Virus record (IMG/VR): IMGVR_UViG_3300025161_000004
Span: 62,001-126,000 of that record
Strand: one strand, 5' to 3'
DNA length: 64,000 nt
Source: a virus
The notes under the pieces are model-generated. The model worked only from the letters and a program-made list of their open reading frames with translations. It was not told the origin of the DNA and did no database searches. This document shows positions 42,968 through 51,175 of this stretch, in pieces (the stretch's first letter is position 1; every line of letters starts with the position of its first letter). The translations under genes were made by a program, and so were the position numbers.

Positions 42968-43660
42968 TTAATTACCTAAAGATATCTCTTCTTCTTGCTG
43001 ATCAGTAAAATATTTTTTACGAATTTGAATCCTCATACTCTTAACAAATTCTTCATCATTAATATTTTTTAAATAAATCTCTCTCTGCTCACGACCTAAT
43101 TCTCTAACATTATTAATATGTGGAAATCCATAACAATTAATAATATCAAAATCATCCCAGATATTATTAATGTCACTAGTTTTAATATTTTGCTTAATGT
43201 CTTCAACAATTTCATTAACTGTAGATACAATATCGTTACTAAATCTTACTGACGGATTATAATTGTCCACATAAAATAATCTTTCAACAATTAGATTATT
43301 GTTTATGTATAGACAAAATTTACACTCAACACCCTTAATTGTTCTACCATTAATAGTTCGTGTCGTCGACTGTGGTTTTGTCAATTTATTAATTTCTACG
43401 TTATAAAATGATGTCAAATCTTCATAATACTTTAATAAATCATATTCTTTATCAGCGTATGTAACTTTATACTCAGGATTTTTTTTTGATAAAAGTTTTT
43501 GAAGTCTTTGTATTATAGAAGGTATTAATTCACGAATATTAACTGAATATCTCGACATTTGACTATATACATCCGCAGGAAATATTCTTTCAACAAGAAC
43601 ATTTGATTCTTGATAAAGTGAAAACTTAAAAAAGTTTTCATGATTTTTTTGTTCTAACAT
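42968..43660 (-). CDS. Replication-cluster protein of unknown function
   Basis: 230 residues, mixed alpha/beta. Visible landmarks are VNIRELIPSIIQRLQKLLS, KGVECKFCLYINNNLIVERL and WDDFDIINCYGFPHIN. A Cys pair-like CKFC lies near residue 113 but no second pair follows, so a zinc finger is unlikely. I recognise no family. Its placement between helicase and RNase H, with its own promoter (43685-43714), suggests a replication accessory such as a helicase loader, which I cannot support from sequence. Confidence 0.7.
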   Translation of the reverse strand: MLEQKNHENFFKFSLYQESNVLVERIFPADVYSQMSRYSVNIRELIPSIIQRLQKLLSKKNPEYKVTYADKEYDLLKYYEDLTSFYNVEINKLTKPQSTTRTINGRTIKGVECKFCLYINNNLIVERLFYVDNYNPSVRFSNDIVSTVNEIVEDIKQNIKTSDINNIWDDFDIINCYGFPHINNVRELGREQREIYLKNINDEEFVKSMRIQIRKKYFTDQQEEEISLGN

Positions 43661-43684
43661 AATTAAATAATTTTTAGTTTTTTA

Positions 43685-43714
43685 CAAAAATAAACTATAT
43701 AAAAAAAAAGTCAA
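43685..43714 (-). promoter_or_regulatory. Bacteroidetes-type promoter of the replication unit
   Basis: Minus strand: TTG (43712-43714), 19-base T-rich spacer, TATTTTTG (43685-43692). Predicted start near 43679, giving a leader of about 19 bases before the ATG at 43660. Drives the unknown gene and the helicase. Confidence 0.72.
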
Positions 43715-43728
43715 TAGAAAAATCTAAA

Positions 43729-44778
43729 TTATCCTTCGAGATATTTCTTTAATAATTCTTTCTCTTTCATGATTACAGGATAAAATGGTTCAACATAACT
43801 AACAAACGTACTACCCCATGAATTTAAAAATTCATCCTCCATCATCATTTTATATAAATTTTCACTACCTCTTTTATTACCATGACCATCATCTTCAGCC
43901 AAAGGCATATTTAATTGTTCTAATTCGTCTAGTGCTCGTTCATTTAATAATGGCTCTTTTAAATTCATTAACTTATGATTTATAATCAATCTATCTACAC
44001 CATTAATTAAATTTTCAAGTACTTTAAGTGGTTTTTTTTTATCAGATTTTCTTTCCTCAAGAATTTGCTTCGCTTTAATACATATTTCCCTAACAGTCAT
44101 TTTTTTTAATTTTAAATCAGGGAAATATTTTAATAATGTAGTTTCTTTTAAACCCTCAATCCCCTTAATATTATCTGAAACATCGCCACAAATTATTTTT
44201 ATGGTTAATACATTTGAATAATGATATGGAAAATTAAAAAAGAAATTTTTCTTATTTATTGGTTCTGATTTATTTTCAAACAAAATTGTCACGCCAAGAT
44301 CAATTAATTGTGCAAAGTCTCTATCGTTTGTGAAAATATATATATCTTCTTTCTCATAATTTCGAAGACAATAGGCAGCAATTAAATCATCAGCTTCTAT
44401 TTCTGGAACTTCTATTTGTCTCAAATATAGTTCTTCGGCATATGCTTGTATTCGCTTTCTTTGTTTAAGAATCGATTCTTCTTTTTCACTTTCTATTCTA
44501 ATTTGTTCATCTGTCATTTCAATTTTTTTATGCCATGCTTTATCTTTTCGATTAGACTTATATGCAGGATCAATAATATGTCTTTTTATTCCACCATTTT
44601 CACCATCCCACATAAGAATAACCTTATTGAAAGCATGCTCTTTAATAAGTTTACGAACAGTGGTGAGAAAAGAATACAATCCGCCGATGTGTTCTTTTCG
44701 ATTGTATTCTTTCGCACCATGAAATGATCTTTTTAGTAGATATGAAGAATCAACTAATAAAGTTTTTATCAATTTCAT
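43729..44778 (-). CDS. rnh: RNase H / 5'-3' flap exonuclease (T4 Rnh-like)
   Basis: 349 residues with FEN-family motifs: KTLLVDSSYLLKRSFHG (metal-binding Asp near residue 10), KVILMWDGENGG, AYKSNRKDKAWHKK, VPEIEADDLIAAY (EADD acids near 135), IFTNDRDFAQLI (DxD region), and KIICGDVSDNIKGIEGLKE, the helix-two-turn-helix segment that binds DNA behind the flap. It removes RNA primers and flaps on the lagging strand. T4 Rnh is 305 residues; the excess here is at the C-terminus. It lies 15 bases past the UvsX stop. Confidence 0.9.
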   Translation of the reverse strand: MKLIKTLLVDSSYLLKRSFHGAKEYNRKEHIGGLYSFLTTVRKLIKEHAFNKVILMWDGENGGIKRHIIDPAYKSNRKDKAWHKKIEMTDEQIRIESEKEESILKQRKRIQAYAEELYLRQIEVPEIEADDLIAAYCLRNYEKEDIYIFTNDRDFAQLIDLGVTILFENKSEPINKKNFFFNFPYHYSNVLTIKIICGDVSDNIKGIEGLKETTLLKYFPDLKLKKMTVREICIKAKQILEERKSDKKKPLKVLENLINGVDRLIINHKLMNLKEPLLNERALDELEQLNMPLAEDDGHGNKRGSENLYKMMMEDEFLNSWGSTFVSYVEPFYPVIMKEKELLKKYLEG

Positions 44779-44793
44779 TAAACCACATTAATA

Positions 44794-45906
44794 TTACATA
44801 TCGTTCATCATTGCGTTGAACTCTTCAACATTCATATCTTCATTGTCTACATTGTATTTAGTAACTATCTCTTCTGGTTTAACATCAATACCTAAAGAAT
44901 CTCTAAAGTATTTAATATGTTCTTTCTTATAATTTTCTTTATCCTCTGAACTAACACCAATAAATCCATGTGGAGTAGATATTAATTTACCCTCGAATGC
45001 AATACCACCTAAGTCACCATCAATCTGATTTTTAACAATTGAAATTTTAGTTTCAATACCATAAAAAATTTCTCTGTTCTTGGATGTTGCAATAATCTTT
45101 TTAGTACCGTGAGTTAATACTCCACCATGATGATAGATTAGTCTTGCTCCGTATGCAAGTGCCTCACCACCCTTATGTCTTACTACTGGTTGACCACCAC
45201 TCATACTGTCTAACCATATTTTTTGTACTGCTATAAGCGTATTAGTATATGGTTTGTTTGATTTACGTGAAGATGGTATTCTATTATTAATTAGTGATTT
45301 AAATGCTCTTTCAAATGCGTTCGCATTCCACATGTTATTATCTGTCCCACCATTCTCTTTCGCATTAACTGTTTTAACACAATCTAATGTACCAATAGAA
45401 TCAATTACAAACAACAAATCGTATGGTAAGTCACCATTATCTTGAAGATCAATAAAATGATGTATACATTCTGACATATCTTCAATAGTAGCTTCACGTG
45501 CCTTACTATCTCTTTTCTTACCAAAATTTTCCAAGAGATAATCATTATCTATTTCAATAAAAAAATCATTATTCCAATCAAAACCCATCATTTCTAATCT
45601 CTTTCTACCCATATTATTTTCGGTATCAATTAATATAGGTAAAATACCCATTTTCTGAGCACTAACTGCAGCTTCACATACAGATGTCGACTTACCTGTA
45701 TTAGTAAACCCCCTTGAAAGAGAAACATATCCTTTTGGAAACCCAGGTAAACCAGTTGCCTCTTGAAATGCTTTGGAACATCTAATCCACTCTAATGGTT
45801 TTTCTGGAATATCTTCACTATTTATTTTCTTTTTAAAATCTGAAAGAGAAAACGTTTTCTTTAATGTTGGTTTTCTCGAATTAGTATTTTTTGGTGTTTC
45901 TATCAT
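44794..45906 (-). CDS. uvsX: RecA-like recombinase, UvsX-type
   Basis: 370 residues (T4 UvsX 391). Walker A is SRGFTNTGKSTSVCEAAV, near residue 63-80; Walker B YDLLFVIDSIGTLDCVKT near 165; NGGTDNNMWNANAFERAFK matches the loop region before L2; HKGGEALAYGARLIYHHGG follows. The start FSLSDFKKKINSEDIPEKPL is a polymerising N-terminal segment. It forms filaments on gp32-coated ssDNA for recombination-dependent replication. It follows the gp32-like gene after a strong terminator (45936-45972), the same neighbour logic as in T4. Confidence 0.9.
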   Translation of the reverse strand: MIETPKNTNSRKPTLKKTFSLSDFKKKINSEDIPEKPLEWIRCSKAFQEATGLPGFPKGYVSLSRGFTNTGKSTSVCEAAVSAQKMGILPILIDTENNMGRKRLEMMGFDWNNDFFIEIDNDYLLENFGKKRDSKAREATIEDMSECIHHFIDLQDNGDLPYDLLFVIDSIGTLDCVKTVNAKENGGTDNNMWNANAFERAFKSLINNRIPSSRKSNKPYTNTLIAVQKIWLDSMSGGQPVVRHKGGEALAYGARLIYHHGGVLTHGTKKIIATSKNREIFYGIETKISIVKNQIDGDLGGIAFEGKLISTPHGFIGVSSEDKENYKKEHIKYFRDSLGIDVKPEEIVTKYNVDNEDMNVEEFNAMMNDM

Positions 45907-45935
45907 TTACCTTAATCTATTTATTTGTTGTTATT

Positions 45936-45972
45936 AAAAAAATAGGATTGAGAGATAGCTATCTCTCAATCC
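45936..45972 (-). terminator. Strong Rho-independent terminator after the ssDNA-binding protein gene
   Basis: A 28-base perfect palindrome (GGATTGAGAGATAG and its complement) followed on the minus strand by TA and seven T. Starts 16 bases past the gp32-like stop; would favour high separate expression of that gene. Confidence 0.88.
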
Positions 45973-45987
45973 ATTGAACTTTAATAA

Positions 45988-47115
45988 TTAAAATGGTAAA
46001 TCATCTAAATCATCTATTGTTGTTGGAGCTTTTCCAGTAATCACATCCATTGCGTCATCCTTAAATGTACCAACATCACCTGCACTAATTTGCTCAATAC
46101 TACGATATGTTTGAGTACTATATGATTCATCTTCGTATACTTCTCCACTCTGGAAATTTTCATCCCTTGTATTAGCTGCGGCTTCAAGTTCTGGGTGGTT
46201 AGGGAAAACCCATCTCTTATTCTGTGGATCACTATCATCCCAATAAGGTGCATTACCTTCTGCAGCTAATTCCAGATATTGGAGAGTTGTAATTTTAGGT
46301 GCTGACTTGGGTTTGAACACATCTCTCCAAGTAGTCTTATCATTCAACCACGCAGATGCTGTTACTGGGTCTTCGCATAACACTGATGCTGGACGAGCCA
46401 TTACTGATGATACATCTCTATATTTTTGTCCAGTTGGAGTATGATTGTCGACTACATTAATGACTATATCAATTCCTTTCTGAGGATCAGTGAAATTTTG
46501 TCCTGTTTGTTCAACATAGTCTGATAATACTGGGATTAGCTTATCATAAACACCCTGTCTTTTTTTGTTGGCTTTAAATCTCCAAAATTTAACACCATCT
46601 TTAGTAGCACCTCTATCAATACCTCTTACAATATAATATTTATCTGCAGACCACTTCATTGCTTCTTTGTAAAGTGCATCATTTTTTTCTTTAATTTTTA
46701 ATTCTGCAGAAGTTAACTCCTCTTTCTTTTTCTTAAGAATTGATTTATCTTGTTGATTCAAATAGAAATCAGCTTTTTCACAAAGAGGACATCTTGGTCT
46801 AACCATAACAGTTCTACCTTGTGAATCTTTCACTACATTACCAGCATCATCCCTTTTTGGTTCGGGTTGATCATTGTGACGTGGACAATACGCTTTAATA
46901 TATTTTCCATTTACCTTTAATGTGTGAAAATATGCTGTTTCAATGTACTCATCACCAATAGGTGGTAGAATTCTAAAGACTTCTTTATCTTTTCTTGGTA
47001 TGAAATACTTAGCAAGTATTTCTTCTTTATTCGGCTTTGATTTACCTTGATTTTTGTGATCCTCAAACATTTTAGTTAGTCTCGGATCAAGCATCGCTGA
47101 TTTTGTTACTTCCAT
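45988..47115 (-). CDS. 32: Single-stranded DNA-binding protein, gp32-like
   Basis: 375 residues. The N-terminus (KEEILAKYFIPRKDKEVFRI) leads into the OB-fold core with the gp32 zinc ribbon: AYCPRHNDQPEPKRDD then RPRCPLCEKADFYL, giving Cys/His ligands as in T4 (His64, Cys77, Cys87, Cys90). Aromatic residues for ssDNA stacking follow (KYYIVRGIDRGATKDGVKFW). The acidic C-terminus ends TIDDLDDLPF, which is more like the tip of bacterial SSB (DDLPF-type) than the T4 end. It coats ssDNA and organises replication and recombination proteins. The leader carries a 14-base direct repeat (47128-47141, 47184-47197). Confidence 0.93.
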   Translation of the reverse strand: MEVTKSAMLDPRLTKMFEDHKNQGKSKPNKEEILAKYFIPRKDKEVFRILPPIGDEYIETAYFHTLKVNGKYIKAYCPRHNDQPEPKRDDAGNVVKDSQGRTVMVRPRCPLCEKADFYLNQQDKSILKKKKEELTSAELKIKEKNDALYKEAMKWSADKYYIVRGIDRGATKDGVKFWRFKANKKRQGVYDKLIPVLSDYVEQTGQNFTDPQKGIDIVINVVDNHTPTGQKYRDVSSVMARPASVLCEDPVTASAWLNDKTTWRDVFKPKSAPKITTLQYLELAAEGNAPYWDDSDPQNKRWVFPNHPELEAAANTRDENFQSGEVYEDESYSTQTYRSIEQISAGDVGTFKDDAMDVITGKAPTTIDDLDDLPF

Positions 47116-47127
47116 ACACAGTTTAGT

Positions 47128-47141
47128 TTAAATTTACACAA
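47128..47141 (-). repeat. Leader direct repeat, copy 1 (TTGTGTAAATTTAA)
   Basis: Perfect 14-base repeat in the leader of the gp32-like gene, 13 bases before the ATG. Copy 2 is at 47184-47197, 56 bases upstream. Could bind the protein itself (autoregulation) or a regulator. Confidence 0.7.
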
Positions 47142-47183
47142 TTATTATTAATTAAAAAAATACAAAATAAAATACCCTCACAG

Positions 47184-47197
47184 TTAAATTTACACAA
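47184..47197 (-). repeat. Leader direct repeat, copy 2 (TTGTGTAAATTTAA)
   Basis: Second perfect copy of the repeat. Both are followed within 10 bases by AACTGTG. No other copy is seen nearby. Confidence 0.7.
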
Positions 47198-47242
47198 CAC
47201 ACTATAATATATCCTTATCGCACATTTCTTTTAATAAATACA

Positions 47243-48655
47243 TTACTTATTAAAAAGACCATTATTTACAATGGTAAACCTTAAAGGAGATTTCACTGAA
47301 TATTCCGCACCATTATTCACTCTCAATTCGAGATAATAATCTTGTGGAATCAACCATGAAGTATCAATATCAAACTCATATCCTTTTAAAGTTCTATCCA
47401 CTTTAGTAAATGGTATAATGTCAATCTGGTATTTATCACTTTGTGTCGTATATATTCTATACTCAAGTTCTAATGGGAAAAAATCATTTTGTGAGTAAAG
47501 TTTTTTTATATTTATTCTAACTTTTCTCTTTTCACCGCTTTTAAGCAATTCATTTGATTTTATTCCCGAATAACTAAAGTAAAAATCGTCAAAATTTAGT
47601 CTGTTGTCAAGTGAGAATCCAAAATAATTTTCTGGCTTGATTAAATAAAATTCTTGCTCAATAGTCTTTGCCTTACCATTTTGATTTATAAGCCATTTAT
47701 CTGTAAACAATACAGAATCGACGTATGTGTCTGAATCTAAAGCAAATGATATTTTATATATACCCTTTTTTACCTTAGTTATACCAGATTCTGGTATTGA
47801 CAGAATTTCGTTATTATGATGGTCATAAATTGTCACTGCTGATACTATAACATCTTCATATTTACCACCTACAGTTGAATATAAATATAATTCATTCTGC
47901 TTATCTAAAAAAAAATAATTTCTATCATCCTGAATAGTATCATTCAATATTGTTTCTACAAATGGTTCATAAAATGTGTTTGTATATTTAGTATGAAATG
48001 CAACTGCTTGTCTATTTATTGTTTCTAAATTTTCTAATTCATCAATAAATTTAATACCTAACCCAAAAGTAGTTCCTGTGAAACCAGTACCAATATTTAA
48101 TAAGTGATTTACATAATCGGTAATATCTATTTCAATATTCTCATCGCCTTTTATAAAAACTTGTGAACCAATTATAGTTGATCCAGTACTTCCTGTAGAA
48201 TATGCACCTTCAGTACTCCATGTTTGATTTGTTTTTCTATAATACCAATTTACAGGATGCCTAGATAATAATCGATTCGTAATGTACACGTTATCGTCAT
48301 ATACAAAATCATATCCACTACCTTCATCCCAATCTTCATCGATATTAAATAATTCAAGAACAAATGAACTTGCCCTATCAGTGTTTCCATCATATGATTT
48401 CCTACCTAATAAATCAGGTCTGTAAGCAATTGTGTTTGTCAATTTAAGAACATGTTTACTGATAGAATTTACTGATATCTCACCAGAATCAATACGATTT
48501 TTTAAATCAGTGATATCGATTGAGAATATAAATCGACTCACCTGTTTATTTAATGTACCATATGATATTTCTGTAACGGGATTTTGAGAATTGTTTATTT
48601 CACTGTATTTAATCAGTGAAGCATTCTTTGCAAAATATGACCTAAAACGACTCAT
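47243..48655 (-). CDS. Probable virion structural protein
   Basis: 470 residues, all-beta in character and rich in Tyr, Asn and Ser. The first half has a jelly-roll or carbohydrate-binding-module look, with KHVLKLTNTIAYRPDLLGRK, FNIDEDWDEGSGYDF and NWYYRKTNQTWSTEGAYSTG, a pattern I associate with DNRLRM-type structural domains of large phages. The second half repeats Ig-like strands (IRINIKKLYSQNDFFPLELE). Late-type element 12 bases upstream of the ATG. Function unknown; virion surface or baseplate accessory is inference. Confidence 0.68.
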   Translation of the reverse strand: MSRFRSYFAKNASLIKYSEINNSQNPVTEISYGTLNKQVSRFIFSIDITDLKNRIDSGEISVNSISKHVLKLTNTIAYRPDLLGRKSYDGNTDRASSFVLELFNIDEDWDEGSGYDFVYDDNVYITNRLLSRHPVNWYYRKTNQTWSTEGAYSTGSTGSTIIGSQVFIKGDENIEIDITDYVNHLLNIGTGFTGTTFGLGIKFIDELENLETINRQAVAFHTKYTNTFYEPFVETILNDTIQDDRNYFFLDKQNELYLYSTVGGKYEDVIVSAVTIYDHHNNEILSIPESGITKVKKGIYKISFALDSDTYVDSVLFTDKWLINQNGKAKTIEQEFYLIKPENYFGFSLDNRLNFDDFYFSYSGIKSNELLKSGEKRKVRINIKKLYSQNDFFPLELEYRIYTTQSDKYQIDIIPFTKVDRTLKGYEFDIDTSWLIPQDYYLELRVNNGAEYSVKSPLRFTIVNNGLFNK

Positions 48656-48666
48656 CGTAATTTTTC

Positions 48667-48676
48667 TATAAATACT
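48667..48676 (-). promoter_or_regulatory. Late-type AGTATTTATA element
   Basis: Exact copy 12 bases upstream of the ATG at 48655, the shortest spacing seen. A terminator lies immediately before it. Confidence 0.62.
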
Positions 48677-48685
48677 TACCCCATA

Positions 48686-48714
48686 AAAACAAAAAGGGTC
48701 GAATTCGACCCTTT
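48686..48714 (-). terminator. Rho-independent terminator
   Basis: A 22-base perfect palindrome (AAAGGGTCGAA and complement, with a central GAATTC) followed by T-rich sequence on the minus strand. Ends the unit of the gene at 48735-50141. Confidence 0.84.
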
Positions 48715-48734
48715 AATGCTATAAGGATTTCGGG

Positions 48735-50141
48735 TTATAAATATTTTTTTAGCTCTTCTTTAGCTTTTTCCCAATCATCCATAACTTTATAAATTTTATC
48801 TACACTACCGTCAGGAAATATTTTAACGATCAAAATTTTCTCATTATCACTTCCTATTGGATGATATGTTGTTCTTAATGCTATTCTTTTATCTTCATGA
48901 CCTGCAGGTATCCAGTTTCCTTTTTGGTCATAATTTAATGTTAATGGCTTAAAATCATCCATTTCAAATAATGGTTCATTATGTAATAATTCTGAATCAA
49001 TTCTTAGTGGATTTGCAGGATAATCTAATCCACCATCATATTTTGAAACATTTGTATCTTCAGTATCAACAGAATTATCCAAATATGCTCTATCAAAGTC
49101 AACAACAGAATCTACATTTTCCTTAAATAAGCCATCTTTTTTTTCCAAAGAATTTACTGAATCATTTGATGATACATTAACCCCTCTGTTTTTTAAATCT
49201 TTAACAAGTGATTTTTTATAATTTTCATTATCCTTGGTATAATCACCATCTATACTTGATGTTGTATCGTTAGTTTCTTTTAACATGCCGTGTTTCAATA
49301 GCAATTTTCTTGCCTCTTCTTTAGACATTCCACCCATAATAGTAGCCATAGCATCACTCATTTTCATAGTTTTCTTAGCTACCATTAATTGATTATATAG
49401 TGCAGGATTTGATGATTTTATTTTTTCTAATTTACTATTCGCTTCATTCATTGATTCACCAATTATATTACCATAATCATCTACAAGCGATACATTTCCA
49501 TGATCAGAAATAAACCAAGTATTAGGATAGAAGTTATTTCTTTTTTTCCATTCTCTCACAGCAGCAAATGCTTTGTCATCCTCATCAAACTTACCAATAA
49601 ATTTACCACCACATGACACCGACAATTCCCATCCATTAGAACTGATTATACAATCATCTTCCTCTGGTTTTGTTGGTAATGAATTATTACTATAGTCATC
49701 AATTTCGTCTATTGAATTATCCATTTCTTTATCTGCTACAATATTCCCTGATTTTTCATCCTTCCAATTCAAATATTTTTCATTACCTTTTACACCCCAA
49801 GTATTTGGTGATTCAAGACCATTTACTAAATAACCATCATCACCAAATTTTTTTGTAAACTTTTTAACCCAATTATCGAAATCCATTTCGGTTGAAATCT
49901 GGGTATATTCCATTGGATTATCTGGTGATGGAAAATATTCTTTGTTTAAAGATACCTTGTATGTTTTACCATCACTAGATGTTTGTAATATGAATTCAAT
50001 ACCAATCTTTTCTGGTGTAATATCTTTAATCGAAACAATCCTGCCTTTAGGTATACCTGATTCATTAAGAGTAACTTTATTTACTCTTGACATCATTTCA
50101 AATAATCTTTGTTTTGAGCCTGACTTATTATATATTTTCAT
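48735..50141 (-). CDS. Probable virion or assembly protein of unknown function
   Basis: 468 residues, acidic. The N-terminus MKIYNKSGSKQRLFEMMSRV is basic and helical, as in proteins entering heads. Recognisable segments are VSIKDITPEKIGIEFILQTS, NGWELSVSCGGKFIGKFDED and a helical SNPALYNQLMVAKKTMKMSD followed by GGMSKEEARKLLLKHG. The C-terminal 70 residues (GNWIPAGHEDKRIALRTTYH) form a separate small domain. No family match from memory. It sits in a late-type unit with two other uncharacterised genes and ends at a terminator. Confidence 0.66.
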   Translation of the reverse strand: MKIYNKSGSKQRLFEMMSRVNKVTLNESGIPKGRIVSIKDITPEKIGIEFILQTSSDGKTYKVSLNKEYFPSPDNPMEYTQISTEMDFDNWVKKFTKKFGDDGYLVNGLESPNTWGVKGNEKYLNWKDEKSGNIVADKEMDNSIDEIDDYSNNSLPTKPEEDDCIISSNGWELSVSCGGKFIGKFDEDDKAFAAVREWKKRNNFYPNTWFISDHGNVSLVDDYGNIIGESMNEANSKLEKIKSSNPALYNQLMVAKKTMKMSDAMATIMGGMSKEEARKLLLKHGMLKETNDTTSSIDGDYTKDNENYKKSLVKDLKNRGVNVSSNDSVNSLEKKDGLFKENVDSVVDFDRAYLDNSVDTEDTNVSKYDGGLDYPANPLRIDSELLHNEPLFEMDDFKPLTLNYDQKGNWIPAGHEDKRIALRTTYHPIGSDNEKILIVKIFPDGSVDKIYKVMDDWEKAKEELKKYL

Positions 50142-50185
50142 TATTTACTGAGTTTTACTTTTCACTAGATTATTTATAGTATTAT

Positions 50186-50953
50186 TTATTCTATATGTGA
50201 GGTGGATTCTGTTATTGAATTAGACTTTTTTTCTGTACCTTCATAATAAAGAAAACTATCTCTAATCTCTTTGTCACTTAATTTTGGTAAGTTGTCAAAA
50301 TCTGCTATATATGTACCATCATCAAGTTTTATAATACCCTTTTCATTGTATTGATCTCTTCTCGCTTCAAACCAATTACCTTTCCACAGATCATTTAGAT
50401 TATAATAAAATGGATGTGAATCTTGTTTTCTCGACATTAATTTTTCTTGGTTGGTAGGTTCTCTTACTTCTTCAACTTCCTTATTTAGTTGTTGATATTT
50501 ATAATCTAAATTCTTGAATAAAGAATCAAGCTCTTTTACTTTTTCATTTAATTTTTTTATAATATCTAGCTGTAAAGCTAATAAATCAGTTTGTTTTTTA
50601 TCAATGTCGGTTGAATCAGATGGGATTAATGATTCTGATGACACCGATTGTGTGTCTACTGTTAGTGAATCACCAGTATTAATTGTATCCGTTGTATCTA
50701 ATGGTGTTTCAGTAGTACCTGTAGGAGTATTTTCAATATTAGACTCACTATCTTCACTTACAATCGAATCAAAAATATTCGTATTATTAGGTGTTTGAGG
50801 CTGTACACCACTATATATTGACTTTGAAAGAACGTCATTATCAACACTATTTAATTCATCAGATAAAATAGCTTTATAACTCGCCTCTTTAAGCGGATAT
50901 TTAGAGATATATCTGATCCTATCAATATGTTCCTGTAGGGTCTTACGACTCAT
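50186..50953 (-). CDS. Charged protein with coiled coil, unknown function
   Basis: 255 residues from the ATG at 50951-50953 (MSRKTLQEHIDRIRYISKYP); a longer frame would use a TTG at 50968. Residues 60-110 are Thr/Ser/Asp-rich disorder (TGTTETPLDTTDTINTGDSL), residues 125-165 a coiled coil (LQLDIIKKLNEKVKELDSLF), and the C-terminal 70 residues a small domain (NLNDLWKGNWFEARRDQYNE, KLSDKEIRDSFLYYEGTEK). The architecture suggests an assembly or scaffold factor. No family recognised. Confidence 0.64.
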   Translation of the reverse strand: MSRKTLQEHIDRIRYISKYPLKEASYKAILSDELNSVDNDVLSKSIYSGVQPQTPNNTNIFDSIVSEDSESNIENTPTGTTETPLDTTDTINTGDSLTVDTQSVSSESLIPSDSTDIDKKQTDLLALQLDIIKKLNEKVKELDSLFKNLDYKYQQLNKEVEEVREPTNQEKLMSRKQDSHPFYYNLNDLWKGNWFEARRDQYNEKGIIKLDDGTYIADFDNLPKLSDKEIRDSFLYYEGTEKKSNSITESTSHIE

Positions 50954-50964
50954 AATTATATAAA

Positions 50965-51144
50965 TCAATATTGCTCTCTTAATAATTGTTTTCCGTCTTC
51001 TGTAATAAATATTTTATCAATTCTTTCGATTAAACCCTCACGTTCTTTTATAATAACCTCTTTGTTATTTACCTTAGTCTTTTTAGGCTTTTTTTGGGAA
51101 TTATCACCCAAAAACTGATCTAATATGTTTTCTTTATTTTCCAT
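50965..51144 (-). CDS. Small 59-residue protein of unknown function
   Basis: ATG at 51142-51144, stop at 50965-50967. Sequence begins MENKENILDQFLGDNSQKKP and ends TEDGKQLLREQY, with a good helical pattern and no low-complexity run, so it is likely real. An exact AGTATTTATA element lies 16 bases upstream. It precedes the gene at 50186-50953 by 11 bases, so it opens that late-type unit. Confidence 0.68.
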   Translation of the reverse strand: MENKENILDQFLGDNSQKKPKKTKVNNKEVIIKEREGLIERIDKIFITEDGKQLLREQY

Positions 51145-51159
51145 AGTAGTATATTTTTT

Positions 51160-51169
51160 TATAAATACT
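51160..51169 (-). promoter_or_regulatory. Late-type AGTATTTATA element
   Basis: Exact copy 16 bases before the ATG at 51144, followed by seven A on the coding strand. Supports the small gene. Confidence 0.62.
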
Positions 51170-51175
51170 TAGTAT

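Noticed and set aside
50171-50178. TATAAATA on the coding strand upstream of 50141
   Set aside because: It matches the T4 core but not the ten-base element seen elsewhere here, and occurs once; not enough to call.
50954-50968. TTG start for the 255-residue gene
   Set aside because: An ATG 15 bases inside gives a better N-terminus, and the small gene ends here.
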